Assembly: GCA_017506865.1 (NCBI GenBank) | Contig: JAFCMP010000168.1 | Location: 744,001 to 808,000, forward strand | DNA: 64,000 nucleotides | Direction: 5' to 3' | DNA from: Tribonema minus | Lineage: Eukaryota > Sar > Xanthophyceae > Tribonematales > Tribonemataceae | Shown here: positions 1 through 14,580 of the stretch, in pieces | Numbering within the stretch: position 1 is the first letter of the stretch | How the letters are laid out: each line of letters opens with the position of its first letter | Program-made: the position numbers and the translations under genes | The notes under the pieces: model-generated | What the model saw: only the letters and a program-made list of their open reading frames with translations | Told to the model about the DNA's origin: nothing | The model's database searches: none

Positions 1-564
1 TGAGCCTTGCTTCGGGGAATGAGGGACAAGTAATGGCATCCGTTGGGCGGCATTTACGGCATGGGTGCCTCGAGAGAGCTCCGTGCAGATGTTGCATGTG
101 TGGTGCTCGTCGTTTTCTTTTACACCAAATGCAGTTGGTTAGGATTCCACGATGAGCTGGGAGAAGTTTCAAGCTTCAATTTTGGGTTGAACTTCCTATC
201 AATACAGGTTCACAATTGAGACTCTTGTTTAAAGTCTAAGTTCAACAAGCCATTGGGATCTTGTCAAGATCCCGAGCGTACAAAACAATTACGTTTTTGT
301 CACGTTTGAATAGAAGTAAACATGTTTATAGGCAGGACTGTTGAACCCATATCCTCACAATTGAATACAAGTCCATTCGTTCACGCCTGTGGGTCCCGCA
401 AAGTGGATAGAATAGGCGCTGTGTGTGGTCGGCAACTGACTGACTGCCAGATCGCGGACAGAAGCCCAGGTGGTCCTGGCGGTTTTGGCTGGCCGTCCCG
501 ATCTGTCTTCAGATCAGCGGGAGCTGTAGTTGTACTGTGCATACTGTTGAATCCAAGCAGCTTA
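1..564. other. No gene supported; upstream flank of the HECT gene
   Basis: I see no recognisable protein here. A possible further upstream exon of the HECT gene lies just after this stretch, from about 566 (after an acceptor ending ttag) to a GT donor near 675. It would read a charged, Ala/Gln-rich segment beginning QRRAAAEEYASFNHPK, but its phase does not join cleanly to the exon at 865, so it stays a suggestion. Confidence 0.4.
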
Positions 565-864
565 GTCAGAGGCGAGCAGCAGCTGAGGAGTATGCAAGCT
601 TCAACCACCCAAAGGCAGCAGCAGCAGCAGAATATGGAAGGCGCGAGAACAACCAGCAGCAGAGGGCAGACAGGTGTGCAGACAGTGACCATCACAGCTT
701 ACAGGAAAAACCTACTGTGTAGTGCGCTCGTCGAAGCACATGTACCGTCTCCAGAGGCAATGTGAGCCGTTGAGGTGTTTCAACGGCCACACACACCTAC
801 ATTTTCCTGTTGTGTCATTGGCGCAGCTGAGGTGTTGCAGCAGTCAAGCCGGCTGAGGTTGCAG

Positions 865-3800
865 GTACGCGCCGAGGCGTCAGCAATCCGCGCAGCTCTG
901 GCGGAGGCGGAGGCGGCGGGCGCGGCGCTGCAGCAATGCGCGCACGCGGGGGCTCGCGCGCTGCGTCAGGCGCTTGCCAGGTCCGAAGCCGAGTGCGCGG
1001 CGCTGCGCGAGCGTGCGCGCAAGGAGACCTCCGCGCTGCGCGCCACAATCACGGAGGCGCAGGCACGGGACGCGGCGATCTGCGCGCGGACGTATGCAGA
1101 GGCAGCGGCACTGACCACGGTAGCTGAGGCTGAGGGCGCTGCAACTGAGGATCGGGCGCGTGAGGAGGCGCACATGCTGCGGGCACAGCTCGCCGAGGCG
1201 GAGGCCGAACTGGCGGCGCTGTGCTCGCGTCCAGCGGCAATGGACCTAATGGGGGACGACAACGAGGTCAAGGTGCGCGTGAACTGCAGTTTTCTTTGGT
1301 AACAACAGAAGTGCACCTTTGAGCTGCATTGTACGCTGCGTGGTACATGGGTGACCAGGAAGTATTGTAACAGTGCAGTGGCGATCGCTCTCTGGAGTGT
1401 GTCATGCAGTGCCTGAGGTTGCTGCCGAGGTCCACAACCTATGCACTTGATGTTGGCCAGGAGTGCATAGCAAGCAAGCTTTAGAGTAGCGGTACTGGGC
1501 AGTTCCAAGGCAGATCTCATGATGTTCTGTTTTAGATGCAATTAGTAAGGCACATGAGACACTGAGGTGTTCGGCACTGAGCACTGTTGCAGGTAGCAGG
1601 CTGTTCAACGTATCGCAAAGGTATTCAACAAGAGCTCAGATACTGATGGCAGACTTTCTTGCGCGAGTGATGATGTGGCTTGAACCTCTACTGAAATTAG
1701 TGTTGTGGAAGCGGCTTCTTTCAGTAGGCATATTAGCAGTGTGGTCCTTCTGCTGCCATGATGGTATATTGTTGGCAATAGTAAGTTATCCTCAAGAAAC
1801 ACACAAACGTCCAGATCTGGACCTGGTAGGCGTAGTGCTGTCCTCTTGCTGCCGTCTATGTGGTTGTGTTTTCCCATGCGTGTTCTTGTCAACGGTGTTG
1901 AGTACTAAGAGCCATGTAAGCGCCAAGACTTCGGGACACTTTGAGACATGAAGAAACTGTGTTTACTGATGGCATGGTACTTTTGGAATGTAATTATTGT
2001 GTTTGCTGGTGGCTTGTGGCAGGTGGATCCAGGCCACGAGCGCATGCTGCCGCTTTCGTACGCGAGCCGCTGGGAGGTGAGCCTTGAGCATGCATGCATG
2101 AATGTTGACCTTCAGGATTGATGGATTATTTCAAAGATGAACATTGAGTTTTTCCCTCACTTTCTTTCCAATGCACATGGTGATTGCAGGGTAGGTAGGT
2201 AGTGCGGTGCTCAGGTGTACTCATTTGCCAGCCAGCATGCAAGGGCCTGTGGTGAGCCATGACGGCAGAGTGCGCGCACCACCACTGTACCGCAGTGCTA
2301 CAGGTTGCAGCCACGCATTTGGCGCGCGCACATGTCGTGGGGTTCACTTGCTGTCGGATGCTTGCGCACTGCAGAGGACTCATCTGTTCACGCAGCATTC
2401 TCATTGCCCTATCATAATGTCATATATGACAGGTGCAGAATGTCATGCAGCAACCCCCCCAGCCCCCCCCCCCCCCCTGCCAAGCTGGCATGCAGCCTGC
2501 TTAAAGCTTTGAAGCAACCTACATTCAATCGCTAGTACTGACAACATGCTCCCATCAGGCCGTCCTTCTTGGCCATTGCCAGCACAATCTGATTTTTGCA
2601 CGGCGGCGCTGTGTGCGCACGCCCCCGTCTCGTCTGCTCACGACAGGTGCACACCATGTACATGTGCAGGCTGCTGCAGACGTGCGCCGACAAGAGCGTC
2701 ATCTTCAGGGTGAGCCTTGTCGCTCGATATTTTGTGACTTGTGCATCTCACGGCCAATTTTTGCAGCCATGCTGCGCCGCTGACGAATGCTCTGAGAGGG
2801 CGAGCTGCCACCCCAGGGTATGTACCAGGTCCGTGCATGGACATTTAGTGCCAGAAGCTTCTTTAAGATGATCAGCTGTGCTGCCGTTCAGTCTACTGTT
2901 TCACAAGTCACTTCGATCATGCAGAGGTGAAGTTGCCTCCAGGGATATTGTTGTGCAGCAATGCATGTTAGCATATTCAACGGTATGCTTTTCGACCGCG
3001 GTTGCTTCAGCCTGTGCGAAGGAGTCATATAGCGTTGTGGTGGTACGAAACCCAGAAACTATGAATCATTTCTCGCATGAGAATGGTGCTGATGTTACCA
3101 CTCTTTCTATCCCTAACCCCAACCCTAATCCACCCCTAGCCCCTTTGCTACCTTGATGCCTTCAAAGCACAGACGGCTGGCTGCAAGTACAGCAAAGTTT
3201 CCTGCACTTGTATTTGCTGAGCACACGTGTTCACGCATGTGTCTGATGCCTTCACCATACTTGAAGTACTAGATATCGTGTTCACACATGTGTTGATGCC
3301 TTCATCACTAAATGTCGTGACCACGCATGTGTTTGTTGCGCCAGGTGGAGAGGGGCAAGGAGCTGGACTCCATCGTGAAAAAGGCCCTTTCACTTCAGCC
3401 TGCACAGCTGAAACAGTAAGTGAATCTCCGCAGTAGGATGCATGTGTACAATCTGCATCAACCAGGAGAGCCCTTGCATTGTAGACAACAGGTTGACCTG
3501 GTTTGGCGGCTCCTCAATGGCTCTCATTTGATTTGCAAGTTCGTCAATGAATCTTTCCCAGTCAAATTATCTTTTCAAAAACAAAAGATTACTTACTCAT
3601 CATGTTTGTTGAGAGTATCTCTGAAGCCTGTGCCCACCTACCACACAGAACAAGCAGCTGCGCACTATGTGCAAAGGTTGTGGCTGCCACTGTTGTTTTT
3701 AAATGCAAGCGGGTCTATCAGGTTTAGCGAGCAGCACAGCGCGTTGGAGCAGCAGCTTGCTAAACAGTGCTTTGACACCAAAGTGTTGCTGGAGTTGCCG

Positions 3801-6800
3801 TCACACCAGCCGTACATGTGTCACTGCTTCGATACAAGGCCACTCAAACGCGCCACGTCTCATGTATGCACACGCACTGGTCACATGCCAGACAACTGCA
3901 TCTGACGGCCTGCCAGTGGCTGCAAATGCGTCACAATGCGTACTAAACTCCACGACAGCAACAACATAAGGCGCAGGCAGGCCTACAGTGAGCACCACTG
4001 CATACATAAGCTAGCGTGCTTGCCTGCTGCCAAGTGCTGATGGCACCCTTGTTGGCTGATTTCAGATACCATGTACAAGCATTTAAATGTGTCACTTCTG
4101 CAACAATTCAATGTCTTGAGTACAAATGACAGGTGGCTTATGAAGGCAGCATTGAGAGCCTCACCGCAGACGGCATGCACGTGCTGACCTAGTTGGCTGT
4201 CATTTGTACGCAGGTCCATGCGAGTCGACTTTGTGGCGGCAGGTGCAAAACCGAACAGCAAACTCAAGGAGAAGGGCGTCTACGCAGGGGGTCTTACCAA
4301 GGAGATGTTCAGTGAGTGTCAAACTTAATTGAGAATAATCAGCTGCGCTGATGACCACAAAATCAATGTGCGACATGCATTCATAAATTGGCTTTTGTGA
4401 GGCAGCTGCTGTCCGTCGCTTTAGCGGCCTGCATTGATTGCGCAAAATATATCACTACTTCAAATAAGTAGTTATTTGAGTAGTTCCACATCGCTGAAAG
4501 GCATGCGCACATTTCGATGTATCGTTACATGGCTCGCATTCAAGTGCATCCATGGTGAGGGTAACGTATGCTACTGCTACGGGGATAGGCAAACCCCAAA
4601 TGGTCCTTGGCACCGCTGTTTTCTTTCACTTGTTAAATCGCATGAACCGCATGATGCCTACTGTGTCTCTGCTGATTGAAGTCGGCGACGCATACCTGTG
4701 CCGTTTTATTTGAAGCCTTGACATGAGGCAGATGCCGATCTGCGTTCTGTTGGTCATATACTGCAGCAGGCGCATCCATCAACAACCTATGTCCTCTCAC
4801 CTCGCGCATGGCTTGAAACAGACCAGCCTCCGCCTCCGGTGCGGCATTGCGATCATGTCATCTGTGATATTTGGTGTCAATGCTTTACACTATTCTTGGA
4901 TGTCACAACGCTTCCAGCGGCTCTAACTGTATTGTTGCTGTGGCCCGGCCCCTCCTGCAGGCCTGCTCTGGGATGAGATGCAGGGAGTGGGGCAGCAGCG
5001 CTCGGCAGCTGTGACAGGGGCCGCCAGGTAAACAGTGAATTGGAGAGTGGACCTACTTGAAGATGAAGTTGTGGACCCCCAGTGTGGTGCAGCCAGCTAC
5101 GCTCCAAATTCACCATCTGGCAGATCAAGTAGCTGATATGTGCGGTCAGCAGCCTTTGGCGCAGACAATGCCAGAGAAGGCTAACTGTTGGCATGCATTT
5201 TCTTTCACATGAGGAGGATAGCTTCACTCAGCACTTCAATTTCTCAAGCATGTAGAAGTATGGTACTCACTACCAGTGTTGATACGACAGGCTGCACCTC
5301 AACAGGCTGTGCGCTGTCATGGCGGTTACGTCACAGCCAGCCACCAACGTCGCTGCCTTGCTGCACGCAGCTGTAGCATCTGCACCGTGCTGTCTGGCTT
5401 GCTAGCACGGCGGCTTCCGTGCAGTTTCACATGTGTGCTTGTGAAGTGTCAAGTCACACAAGATTATTTTGAGCACCGTATTTGCAACATGTCAGATCAG
5501 ATTATGCGTGTGTCACAACAGTGCATCTCTGTTTGCTCTACCAGGTGTGACCCAGTGGCATGGTTCCGTCCAGAGTGCGAAGAGGGCGCCAGCTGTCTGC
5601 TACCGCTCACAGACGCAGAAATTGAGCGTGACCCAAAGGTAGGTGCTCATGACAATGCATTGTTTAATCTTTCACTTTTTTTGGACATATGCATGGTCAA
5701 GTAAAGGAGCGTTCTGTCAGCCTTGTGTGAGAAAGCCAGGGTAGACTCGCCTCAGCGGTGCAATCACCTTACTGGCTCTGCTGCTCTGAATACGTCAAGT
5801 CTACCATCTCATGACAATACTGGCACCAGGATCTGGTGCTTCAAGAATGTCAACTACACGAGTCAAATAATTTGGCTGGCAGGTCAATGCCTCCCCGCAG
5901 TCAGCACTTCATCGGTATAATTCGCTAGTGAGCTCAAGTGCCTCATTGGGCCCTACACCCCGCAAAAGACAATCGCATCATTTCATCAGCTCAGGGCATG
6001 ATGCACATGCCTGAACTTCAAGTGGCGCGTGGTACAGTACCGGTGGTCGATCATGCTTGTGCCTCAGAAAATTGTCAATTCAACCACTTCACAAGGCCTT
6101 GGTGCAATCAGTACCTCAGCCAGCATCATGCATGTCAGTGCGCTCAGGGCTTCAAGTGCTTAATCGAGAAGTGCAACTTGTGACAATTTTTTTTTAATCG
6201 GGTATCAATAAAATTTCCTGAAATTGTTTTACTCATGTAAATAGTACTAGTTTTGCTGAATAAGAATTTGTATATTAAATCTGAATGAATATTGCAGATG
6301 GTATCATTGCTTAATATCATTGCATGCACTCAGGCATTGCCTCAAGTTGAACTGGCTTGTGCGCCTCACTGAGTTGTTCCCTCTAAATTACTAATTCTAC
6401 CCTCAATTCAATCAATGAATGTTGAAAATAGCATCAAACGCTCATTGAGCTCAATGCCTCCAAGAAATAAACCAGTTTCACTGCTGTGAGGACCTCTACC
6501 AGTACAAAACACTGCAGTGAAATCAAGCGGCCATACTGTTTCATGGTGCCCAACAGCCCACAAAGCCTGTAACACTCGCTTTGTCCAGGACATTTGCTCA
6601 ATGCAGGCCACCCCCAAATTGGCATCATGTCCTCCACGCGTACCACCGCCACTGTATAGCCTGTTAATCTTGAAGTTTGGTGCTGTGCAACTTGAGGACA
6701 GGTGCACTTGTCAAGCCCGACAGTCTGCGCTACTGAACACAAACAGGGGCTGTGGGTCAACAATGTTCTTCGTAGTACCAAGGGTGCTCATCCCGGTAGC

Positions 6801-9800
6801 CACTGCTTCCGAAAAACAGTAACTTGAAGCTCAAGCGGTTCAAGCGCCCCAATGTGTCAATTGCTAGCAACTTCAAAAGCCAACCATATCATAGCGTCAT
6901 GTGCTTAACGAGGGCACGTGGATTCCATTACATTGAAGATGTATGACACCCCAAGGCAGCATTGAGCCCGCAGCTGTTAATTCATGGGCCATGGCTGACT
7001 TATACCGTACAAGTTGAACGAACTACAGCTGCTTTTGGTCAGAAATGCATTGACTCATTGGTATGTGTATGGCGACCTATAGATTCGATGGTCTTGACTT
7101 TGCAGCTCAACACTCTGCACTCTCCTGCTGCAGATCGCAGACGAGGCTCAGGACGTGTACACCGCGTTCGGAGTCATGGTGGCAAAATTCGTCGTTGAGG
7201 TATGTACAGGGAGTTGGTGGCACTGCTCACCACATGTAGCCCTCAATGCATTTCACGTCTACCTGAGAGTATGCGAAAGCGCAGAATGGCTTTTACTGTA
7301 CCACAACATTGACAAATACCAAGCGGGCGCTAGCGCCAGCTATATGACAACAGCCCTCCACTGTACAAATGCAACGGTCGCATTAAGCTGCCAGCACCGC
7401 AGCACGACAAGCATGCTGATGCCTACAGATCAAAAAGGGCGTTCAAGTCATTCATCACACTGAGCAATGGAGCGTATGGAGCGAACGCACAAGCACCAAA
7501 TTGCGCCATCAAGGATGCTTGCTTTGCAGGTGTTGAGAACACGCCTTTAACGCGGGGTCTGCTGGCTCGCTTATATCAAAGTCAAACGGAGCGACCCTCA
7601 CACACAGAGGACACTGCGAGCGATGTTGTGTCTATCAGTCACGTGCCCCAATACTATAGTGGCACGCGCGTGATAAGGATTTCAGTGCATCAGGACACGT
7701 GGCCTTGCCCGTAGCACGCCTCAAGTGACTGCCCGCCGTCATGCACCAAATGCAATTTTTCTCAGCACGCAGTCTGCTGTTTCACAACTGTCTACAGGTG
7801 ATGCATATGCTGCTGGATCCCAACACGGGATCCCTGGGCCCTCTCGTACCGTCTCGGCTTCTGCCTGGCTGTGGGATCTGCTGCGGTCTCGCGCGTACGT
7901 CGGCAAGGGGCCCGGTGGCCAGGTCCCCCTTGAGGTAATCAGCATCGCCGTGATACAGATTGTTGTGAATGCCTCCGCACTGCGAGCAGGAAAGCCTGCA
8001 GTGTTTGTGTGCTCTGTATTGTCAAGGATGTCTGTGTTTGAATGCTCAGCGCTCTACCCTCCCCGCCTCTCCCTCCTGGGGGTTCCCGCGCACAAATGCT
8101 GCATTGTTCCTACTGCACTGTGCAATGGCATGGACGCAGCACCCATACCTATTATTTGCAGCCAAAATTTGTTTCCTCCTCTCTATCACGTCGCAAATTT
8201 GACGCAGCCTCCTGCTAGTGGTCAGAGGATCAGCCCAGCTCATTTGATTGAAGCATGCAAACCGAACAGTGCTGCACCGCCCGCGAGGCTTTGTCTCATG
8301 GCTGTGTCTTTTACGCGTGGACTTGTGTACTCGAACTGCTGACAGTTCCCAGGGATTCTGAAGCGTCGCACAACCTCTTTTTCTCTGGCTGCAGTGCGCG
8401 CAGGCACCGCTGCAAACACTGTATGCATGCCTTGCACCATATGGTCACCACTTCAATGCGAGCGTTAGCCTCTTGTGCCGACCGCCCAGCCTGCCGCGGC
8501 TGCACCCTCGCAGGATGTGTACCGCGACATTGCGGCAATCAGCGGAGAGAACCACGCGTGCCTTCGCATCACGCCAGACGCGCGGGGCGTCGCCTACGCA
8601 GCGCGCAATCAGATCACCATGGACATGGTCCTGGACGAGTCCGTCGCAATAGCTGGGGCACAGGTTAGCGCGCCACCACACCTTTCGCTGTCACGCGCGC
8701 CCTGCATGCTAATGTGCACCCACCCATCATGATTCTGATGATTACATGGGGGTGTGCAGTCTTTTTGAAGGCGCATCTGACAAGTGCCATCTTATATAGC
8801 GTATGTACGTAACGTCTGTGGGGCACCACTCAGCATTCCCGCCCGTCATGTGCATGTCATTGTGTGCTGTTGTCATTGCTGAGGAAAAGGTATATGCTCA
8901 GAGCTTGCAGAGTTGGCCGTTGCGATGTTGCTGGCCCTCCCATGCCTACCCACAGATCAAACTGCCAAGCACTATGTGTAGGTGTTCAAGGCCGACCGCG
9001 CTGATGCTGCACTAGAGTCAAGACAACATCAGCAGCATGTTCATGTTGCTGAACTATCCAGTCTGCCTGCATTGTCACATGCTGTATTCTGCCAGCATCC
9101 ATCAGCTCATCATGAGGTGTATACTTTGCCGAGTCAGGCACAGCCAATACACTGGCCTACGGAATTATGCACCTGAGGACTGCAACAAGCCAGTTTGCTC
9201 ATGCGCATCGCCGTGGCATCTGTTAAATCACATCTGCTAATAGCCTTCCTGCTCTGAACCCTTCGGCATGCCTCGGCGCTTCATCAGGAACCGGTGACGC
9301 TGGACAACGTGGAGGACTTTGTGCGCAAGCTGTGCTTCAACCAGTACATGAAGCCGCGCGCCAAGGCCCTGTACTGGATCACCCAGGGCTTTGGCAGCCA
9401 CGACACGCACTTCCCGACGCTGTCCATGTTCACACGCGAGGAGCTGCGCGAGATGTACAGCGGCAACGAGACCGTCAGCGAGGCCGACTTCGTCGCGTGC
9501 CTCAGCTTTGAGGCACGCCAATAGCTACAAGTGGAGCAGCAGGGCGATGAGGGCCACACGAGGCTACCTGCTCGAGGTTCGTTGAGCTCATTGATCACAG
9601 CAGATCATCATGATGGTTGGGTGATGCATAATTAGGTCCGCTAAGCTTACTATTTATGTTGTTGCAGCTGAAGATTGAATAATGTGTACCATTCACAGGT
9701 ATTCTCAAGCACCAGTTGAGCACAACTGCATCGTGACTCGCAGTGGGCAACATGATGGCACGTGCACTCTACTTAGGGGCAGGATGCTGGGGTAGGTAAA

Positions 9801-11208
9801 GCAGCAAATTACAGTAGATTGGTTGCATGCGAACACCAGCTAGGTGGCTTGTATCAAGGCTTGGTATGCGTATGCTTCAGTGCACGATTGGCTGCATCTA
9901 GTGCCATATGATCTCTCTATTTTGGCGCATCCGATGAGTCGTAAGTTGGCACTACACACAGTGCTCTCAAGTGCAAGTTGACGAGTGCTCGTCAGAGTTT
10001 TGCTCACACAAGCATCACCTTCGGAGGTATGGCTGCCAGTTTACGTCCAATTCAACAATAACTTGCACTGTTGGCCGATACACATCATGGCAATACCACA
10101 GTCCTGGCCGCAGTAGCAAAGGCCCAATCAAGGCGCAGCGGTGCTTGAGCCATTGAGATGCGCTTCTTCAGCGCATCATCTACTTCACATGCATCTGTCC
10201 GGTGCCGTGTTCTCAGGTAGATTGTATACCAAGTAGACTGAAAACATACTGGTAGAATCGTGTTCTTATCATGAGCCGAATAATGCTGTGTGTCACTGCT
10301 GCCTCCAACAACGCATCTTGGCCAGCCGCCAACATGCTGAATCCCTGTTGTTTATCTGACTGGGCGTGAGACATGCAGGCAGTGCAGGATCAAGCATTCA
10401 GGAAGCAGCTGCTGCGCTGGAGCACTGGCTACACAGCCATACCCTTTGCCGTCAACAAGAAATTCGCCATCAAGGTCAGCTGCATCTGGTTCACCACTAC
10501 TGTACTCAGTCTAGGCTAGCGCTTACTTCATGATTCATCGCTTCTGCTGAGCAGCTTTGCACGCGGCTCCTCATGGATAGTGGCTGCAACATAAGCAGCC
10601 ATTTGGCGCCAAGAAGATGAGAGAACATGCCACCGCCGCAACCTGGTGTGTGGACACTGACCTGTCCCGTTATACATGCCTGCCCATTTATTGGCGCACT
10701 TGCCTTCCCTGTGACCGCTTGTTAGAGCCAAAATTCAACACCCATGACCCGCTGTAGTTGACATCATGCGAATGCGCCGAAAGAGAGACTTGGCACATGC
10801 TTGGCCGCGGAGAGGCAAGTTGAAGATGTTACTTGAACCTGGTACCGGTCAGTGCCGTCATTATGATAGTGTGCCCCTGCCAGTGAGGTTTAAGGTACTC
10901 TTGCGTATTGCATCGCTGCTGTCTAGCCTGGTACGAGACGGTGCGGATTAATCAGGCCTTCATGCGCCAGAAGCTACCAGAAGGCAGGTACTGTACAGTC
11001 TTTGATGCACACCGCCATTATCATCTGCTGATTCCAGGTGCAGCCAGGCATCCGAACGAGCGACGGCAGAGTGACCATCCACCAGGACAGGCTGCCAGAG
11101 GCGTCTACGTGCTTCAACCAGCTGCGCCTGCCCAGCTACTCGAGCCTGGCTAATCTCCAAGAAGCCATGGCCACCGCCATGGCGGTGAATACGTTCAACG
11201 TACAGTGA
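865..11208 (+). CDS. HECT-domain E3 ubiquitin ligase, 13 exons assembled, 5' end incomplete
   Basis: It would transfer ubiquitin from an E2 to substrate through a catalytic cysteine. Exons by eye: 865-1272, 2023-2076, 2647-2709, 3345-3415, 4214-4311, 4961-5027, 5545-5638, 7134-7199, 7773-7934 (least certain), 8514-8663, 9288-9512, 10388-10474, 11038-11208; they sum to 1716 nt, 571 codons plus TGA. The first exon is an Ala/Glu/Arg heptad-rich coiled coil. HECT landmarks follow in order: MRVDFVAAG, then YAGGLTKEMF spliced to SLLWDEMQ (the GG..REFFSLL block), FGVMVAKFVVE, VTLDNVEDFV, FTREELREMYSG, and near the C terminus LPEASTCFNQLRLPSY, with the catalytic Cys codon at 11110-11112. Phases agree at every junction used. 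The 9512/10388 junction needs a GC donor. Start codon and any exons before 865 are not established. Family assignment is strong; exon edges are inferred. Confidence 0.85.
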
Positions 11209-14200
11209 ATAGGGACCGTTTTGGCCGTTGCCACACGAGGCAGGGCCGCTTGTACTACACGGGTAACGGGCCATGGCCGCCAGCACTGCATCTGAATCAG
11301 ATGTGCCTACGCTGTGACACACGGCTCAGCAGATCGAGGCGTTGCAGTGTAGGGATGTGGTCAGGGAAAAGAGCGCATACACTTCAGATGAGCAAAGCTC
11401 ACTGTCACTGTCAACGGGACTTGCGGAGGGATGGAGTAGTATGAGAGGGCAGCGCACACATCTTGAGGCGAGCAGGACTCACAACCAACAGGACTCGTAG
11501 AGGGACACATTGTACGGGAGGAAGGCTCGAGTGATCACGACACAGGAGGAAAGCGCTTGGTACGGCCAGACAGCGCATACATTTCAAGGACAGCGACTTT
11601 GCAGACCAAACAAATTTGTATTGAGCGCCTGTACGCGAGGGTACCCCAGGAGTGCACGCTTTGGCCAAGTAGGGTTTCTGGCGTGAGGAGAATGGGTCCA
11701 TGGACTTTCACATGATGATAGGCGGCCACTTTGCGCTGGCTATGCAGCTATACGCAGGCGTCAATGATCGGGCAGGGGGATTTTTGGCATGTGGTGAATG
11801 GTCCAAGGATGATTTGGCAGTGACGCAGTGATGCATACATTGCCACCGTTACCATGGTATGTGGGTCGCATTGCCGTGTGGTTTCTTGCCTGTTTCATTG
11901 CACTTTCTCTTAAAGTTTGCGAGCTCAAGACGTCAATGCATGCAATATACCATGACGCACTGTTATAGTAATAACTTGTGATTCGCAATGGCCACAGCTG
12001 TGCGCATGCGACTGCAGTTGCATGTCGCAGGCCAACTACTGGCACGAAAGGAATGTAGTACTGTTTTAACTTGCGTAACTATGGCCGCTAACTTGTTCTG
12101 TGGCGGGTGATCATTGTGCAGCATTGCTGACAGGTGAAAGTGCCTTTTCAGACACTATGAATGTTATTTTCATATCGCACACCATTAGACTACCAAGTAC
12201 AGTTTTTGTGGGGAAAAGTTGGGATCGCGTTTCTGTTCTTCCTTAGATGATGACATGATGGTGGGGAAGTGCTCAAACCCAAAGCAATATTGCAGCACAA
12301 ACACTGTAGTATTGGGCTGCATTGGGAACATAATGGCATGCCAAAGTGTCCGGTGCACGATGAGAAAGCCTGCGATTTCCAGCAATTGCTGTCGCATGCG
12401 AAATGGTGCATGTCAGTGTGCAATTCCACAAGCATCCAGCTGCGCATGCACAAGCGCAGTGCCATGTCCATACAAGCTCCTGCATTGCACAGCCACGCTA
12501 CCTGCATTTGACTTGCAGCCCGCCGGCAACTAGCAAGCTGTGAGCGGCCACTGAGCTCATTAGCAGCTGTCTCGGTTGGAGTATGTACATGATCGCTAGC
12601 TGTTAATGCTAGCAGTTGGTGATGAACCAGACGTGAACCCTCGGCCGTGGGCATACAGAGCAAACCGGCATCATCTCATGCATGCACACAATCAGAATGC
12701 ACATGAAATCTACCAGTCTTGCAACATTAATGCGCAGCAGGACCATGAATGCACATGGCTTGAAGTTGCAGGGTACATTAGCGGTGTCGGTCTCGTGATG
12801 TGACCATGCTGCTCTAAGACAGTCCTGTGAAACGCTGCTGCTGTTGTCGTGCAATCATGATTTAAGTGCCTGCACCACACCACCAGCAGAACAAACTCAA
12901 GTCAGCAATCTGGGGTAGCATAACCAAAAAACACCATGAAAGTGCTGCAGAGCCTAACCGCACTACTGAAGCAACTCCACAAGAGGCACAGAAGGCTGTT
13001 TACGTCTTCGATGACTTCAGCTGACGTACACTTCGGACACAATTTATCGACTTTGCCTTCCGATGGGCACTGCCTGTTTTTGCACTGAAGTGTAAAGGCA
13101 ACATAATGTATGCTCTAGGCAACACCATGTATGCTCTTTCAGTTCACCAACAGGTTTGTGCGTCAAGTTTGTGTCTAGGCTAGTAGCCGACATGTCGCAA
13201 CCCTGGAAAGTGCGCCGATACATTATGTTGCAACCGTTGATGTCTTTGTCAACGTGACAGGCTAGTGCAAGCTCACATCTCCAGGGAAAGGTCGTGTGTG
13301 GTCAAGCCTGAAGTCAGTGTCGCTACATACATGATGCATGCTCAAAAGTCTATGACTCAAGCTGATGGTGACGTGCTGCGCAAACAAGTGGCGTGGATCT
13401 ACATGTGGTCTACAAACAGCGTGACGCTTGCTAATGCACTAATGGTGACGGCTGCAGCTTATAGCGAGGTGCGCATTTGCATTGTACAACGACAAAAAAT
13501 CAGATGCCACGTACTAATATTCGCGCAGATGAAGTGCAACAGTGTCAATTGAACGAGCAATGCCTATATGCGACATCACCACAGGGCACAACGCGGCTAG
13601 CGTTGAAAGCGACATTAACATCACCGCGATGCACCAGCTCGGCAAATTCTAGCAGACATTATCCAGGCATCGTCGATGCAATGCATGCATCTCGGCGCGC
13701 CACCATCTCTGTGCAGGTAATAATCACGGTGCATGCATATAGCTGCGACAATATGTACCTGCGAAGTGCGTGCATGCACCGCATTGACAACGCTTGGACA
13801 GCACAGGCGAAACAAAGATACTTTGAGATTTCACTGGGTTGAAGGTGAGACAATTACAGTGCTTTGTGCATTACCTGCTCCTGGTATTTTTTTGGCAACT
13901 TGCTGATTCTAGGGCACGATGCAGACTGCTGTCCGCGCTGGCTACATGGGCTCCATGATGTCAGCACGGAATGTGCGGGTATGCCAGCAGGAGGCAGCAT
14001 CCCTTTCCGCTGCAGATCCGGCACGAAGTTGTCGCACAAGTGTGCAGCAGTCGGACAGAACAATGGTTAGTATCCGGAGAGCTGCGACACGGCATTGCCA
14101 TCAGCAATGTGCACAGCTGCTGGTGCATCACTGCCAAGAAAAAAACAGCCTGGCGTTGTACGGTATGTGTGTATGTACACGCATGATCAGCGCGAGCAGG

Positions 14201-14580
14201 CAAAGTGCGGTCAAGACTTTGGGCCTAGAGCGAGTAGCGTCGCACAAAGTCGGCCCACCATCAAAGGCAGGAACAAATGCAGTGACATCAGTATTTGGGA
14301 GAAACTTTACTGGCATTGATACGGGCGACAGCAAACGAACAACTGGCGTTCGGCGGGGGGGCCACGTCTGGAGAGGTGGCATAGCCATCCACTCTGCACT
14401 ACAGCACAAGTACTACAGCAGTGCAGTAGGAGCCTGAAGTCACCCTGCCACCTTTTCCCCATGCACACTGCCGGCGCAAGCTACGACAGTGTGCATCTCG
14501 GGCATACTTGAAGCTGCACTGTCAAAACAGACACTGTGCGGTACCTAATCAGGGAATGTTTGTTCTTACCTGAGTGCGTC
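11209..14580. other. Intergenic; no gene supported
   Basis: About 3.4 kb follows the HECT stop with no product I recognise. Open frames here are short, overlap on both strands and lack family motifs. A 50-codon ATG frame at 12936-13088 and exon-like pieces around 13.3-14.1 kb (one open stretch runs into a GT donor near 13715) could be parts of an unknown spliced gene, but no set of exons joins convincingly. Confidence 0.4.

Noticed and set aside
3108-3142. ctaaccccaaccctaatcc stretch as a telomere-like array
   Set aside because: Too short and irregular, in an intron of the HECT gene; not a clean hexamer array like that at 59004.
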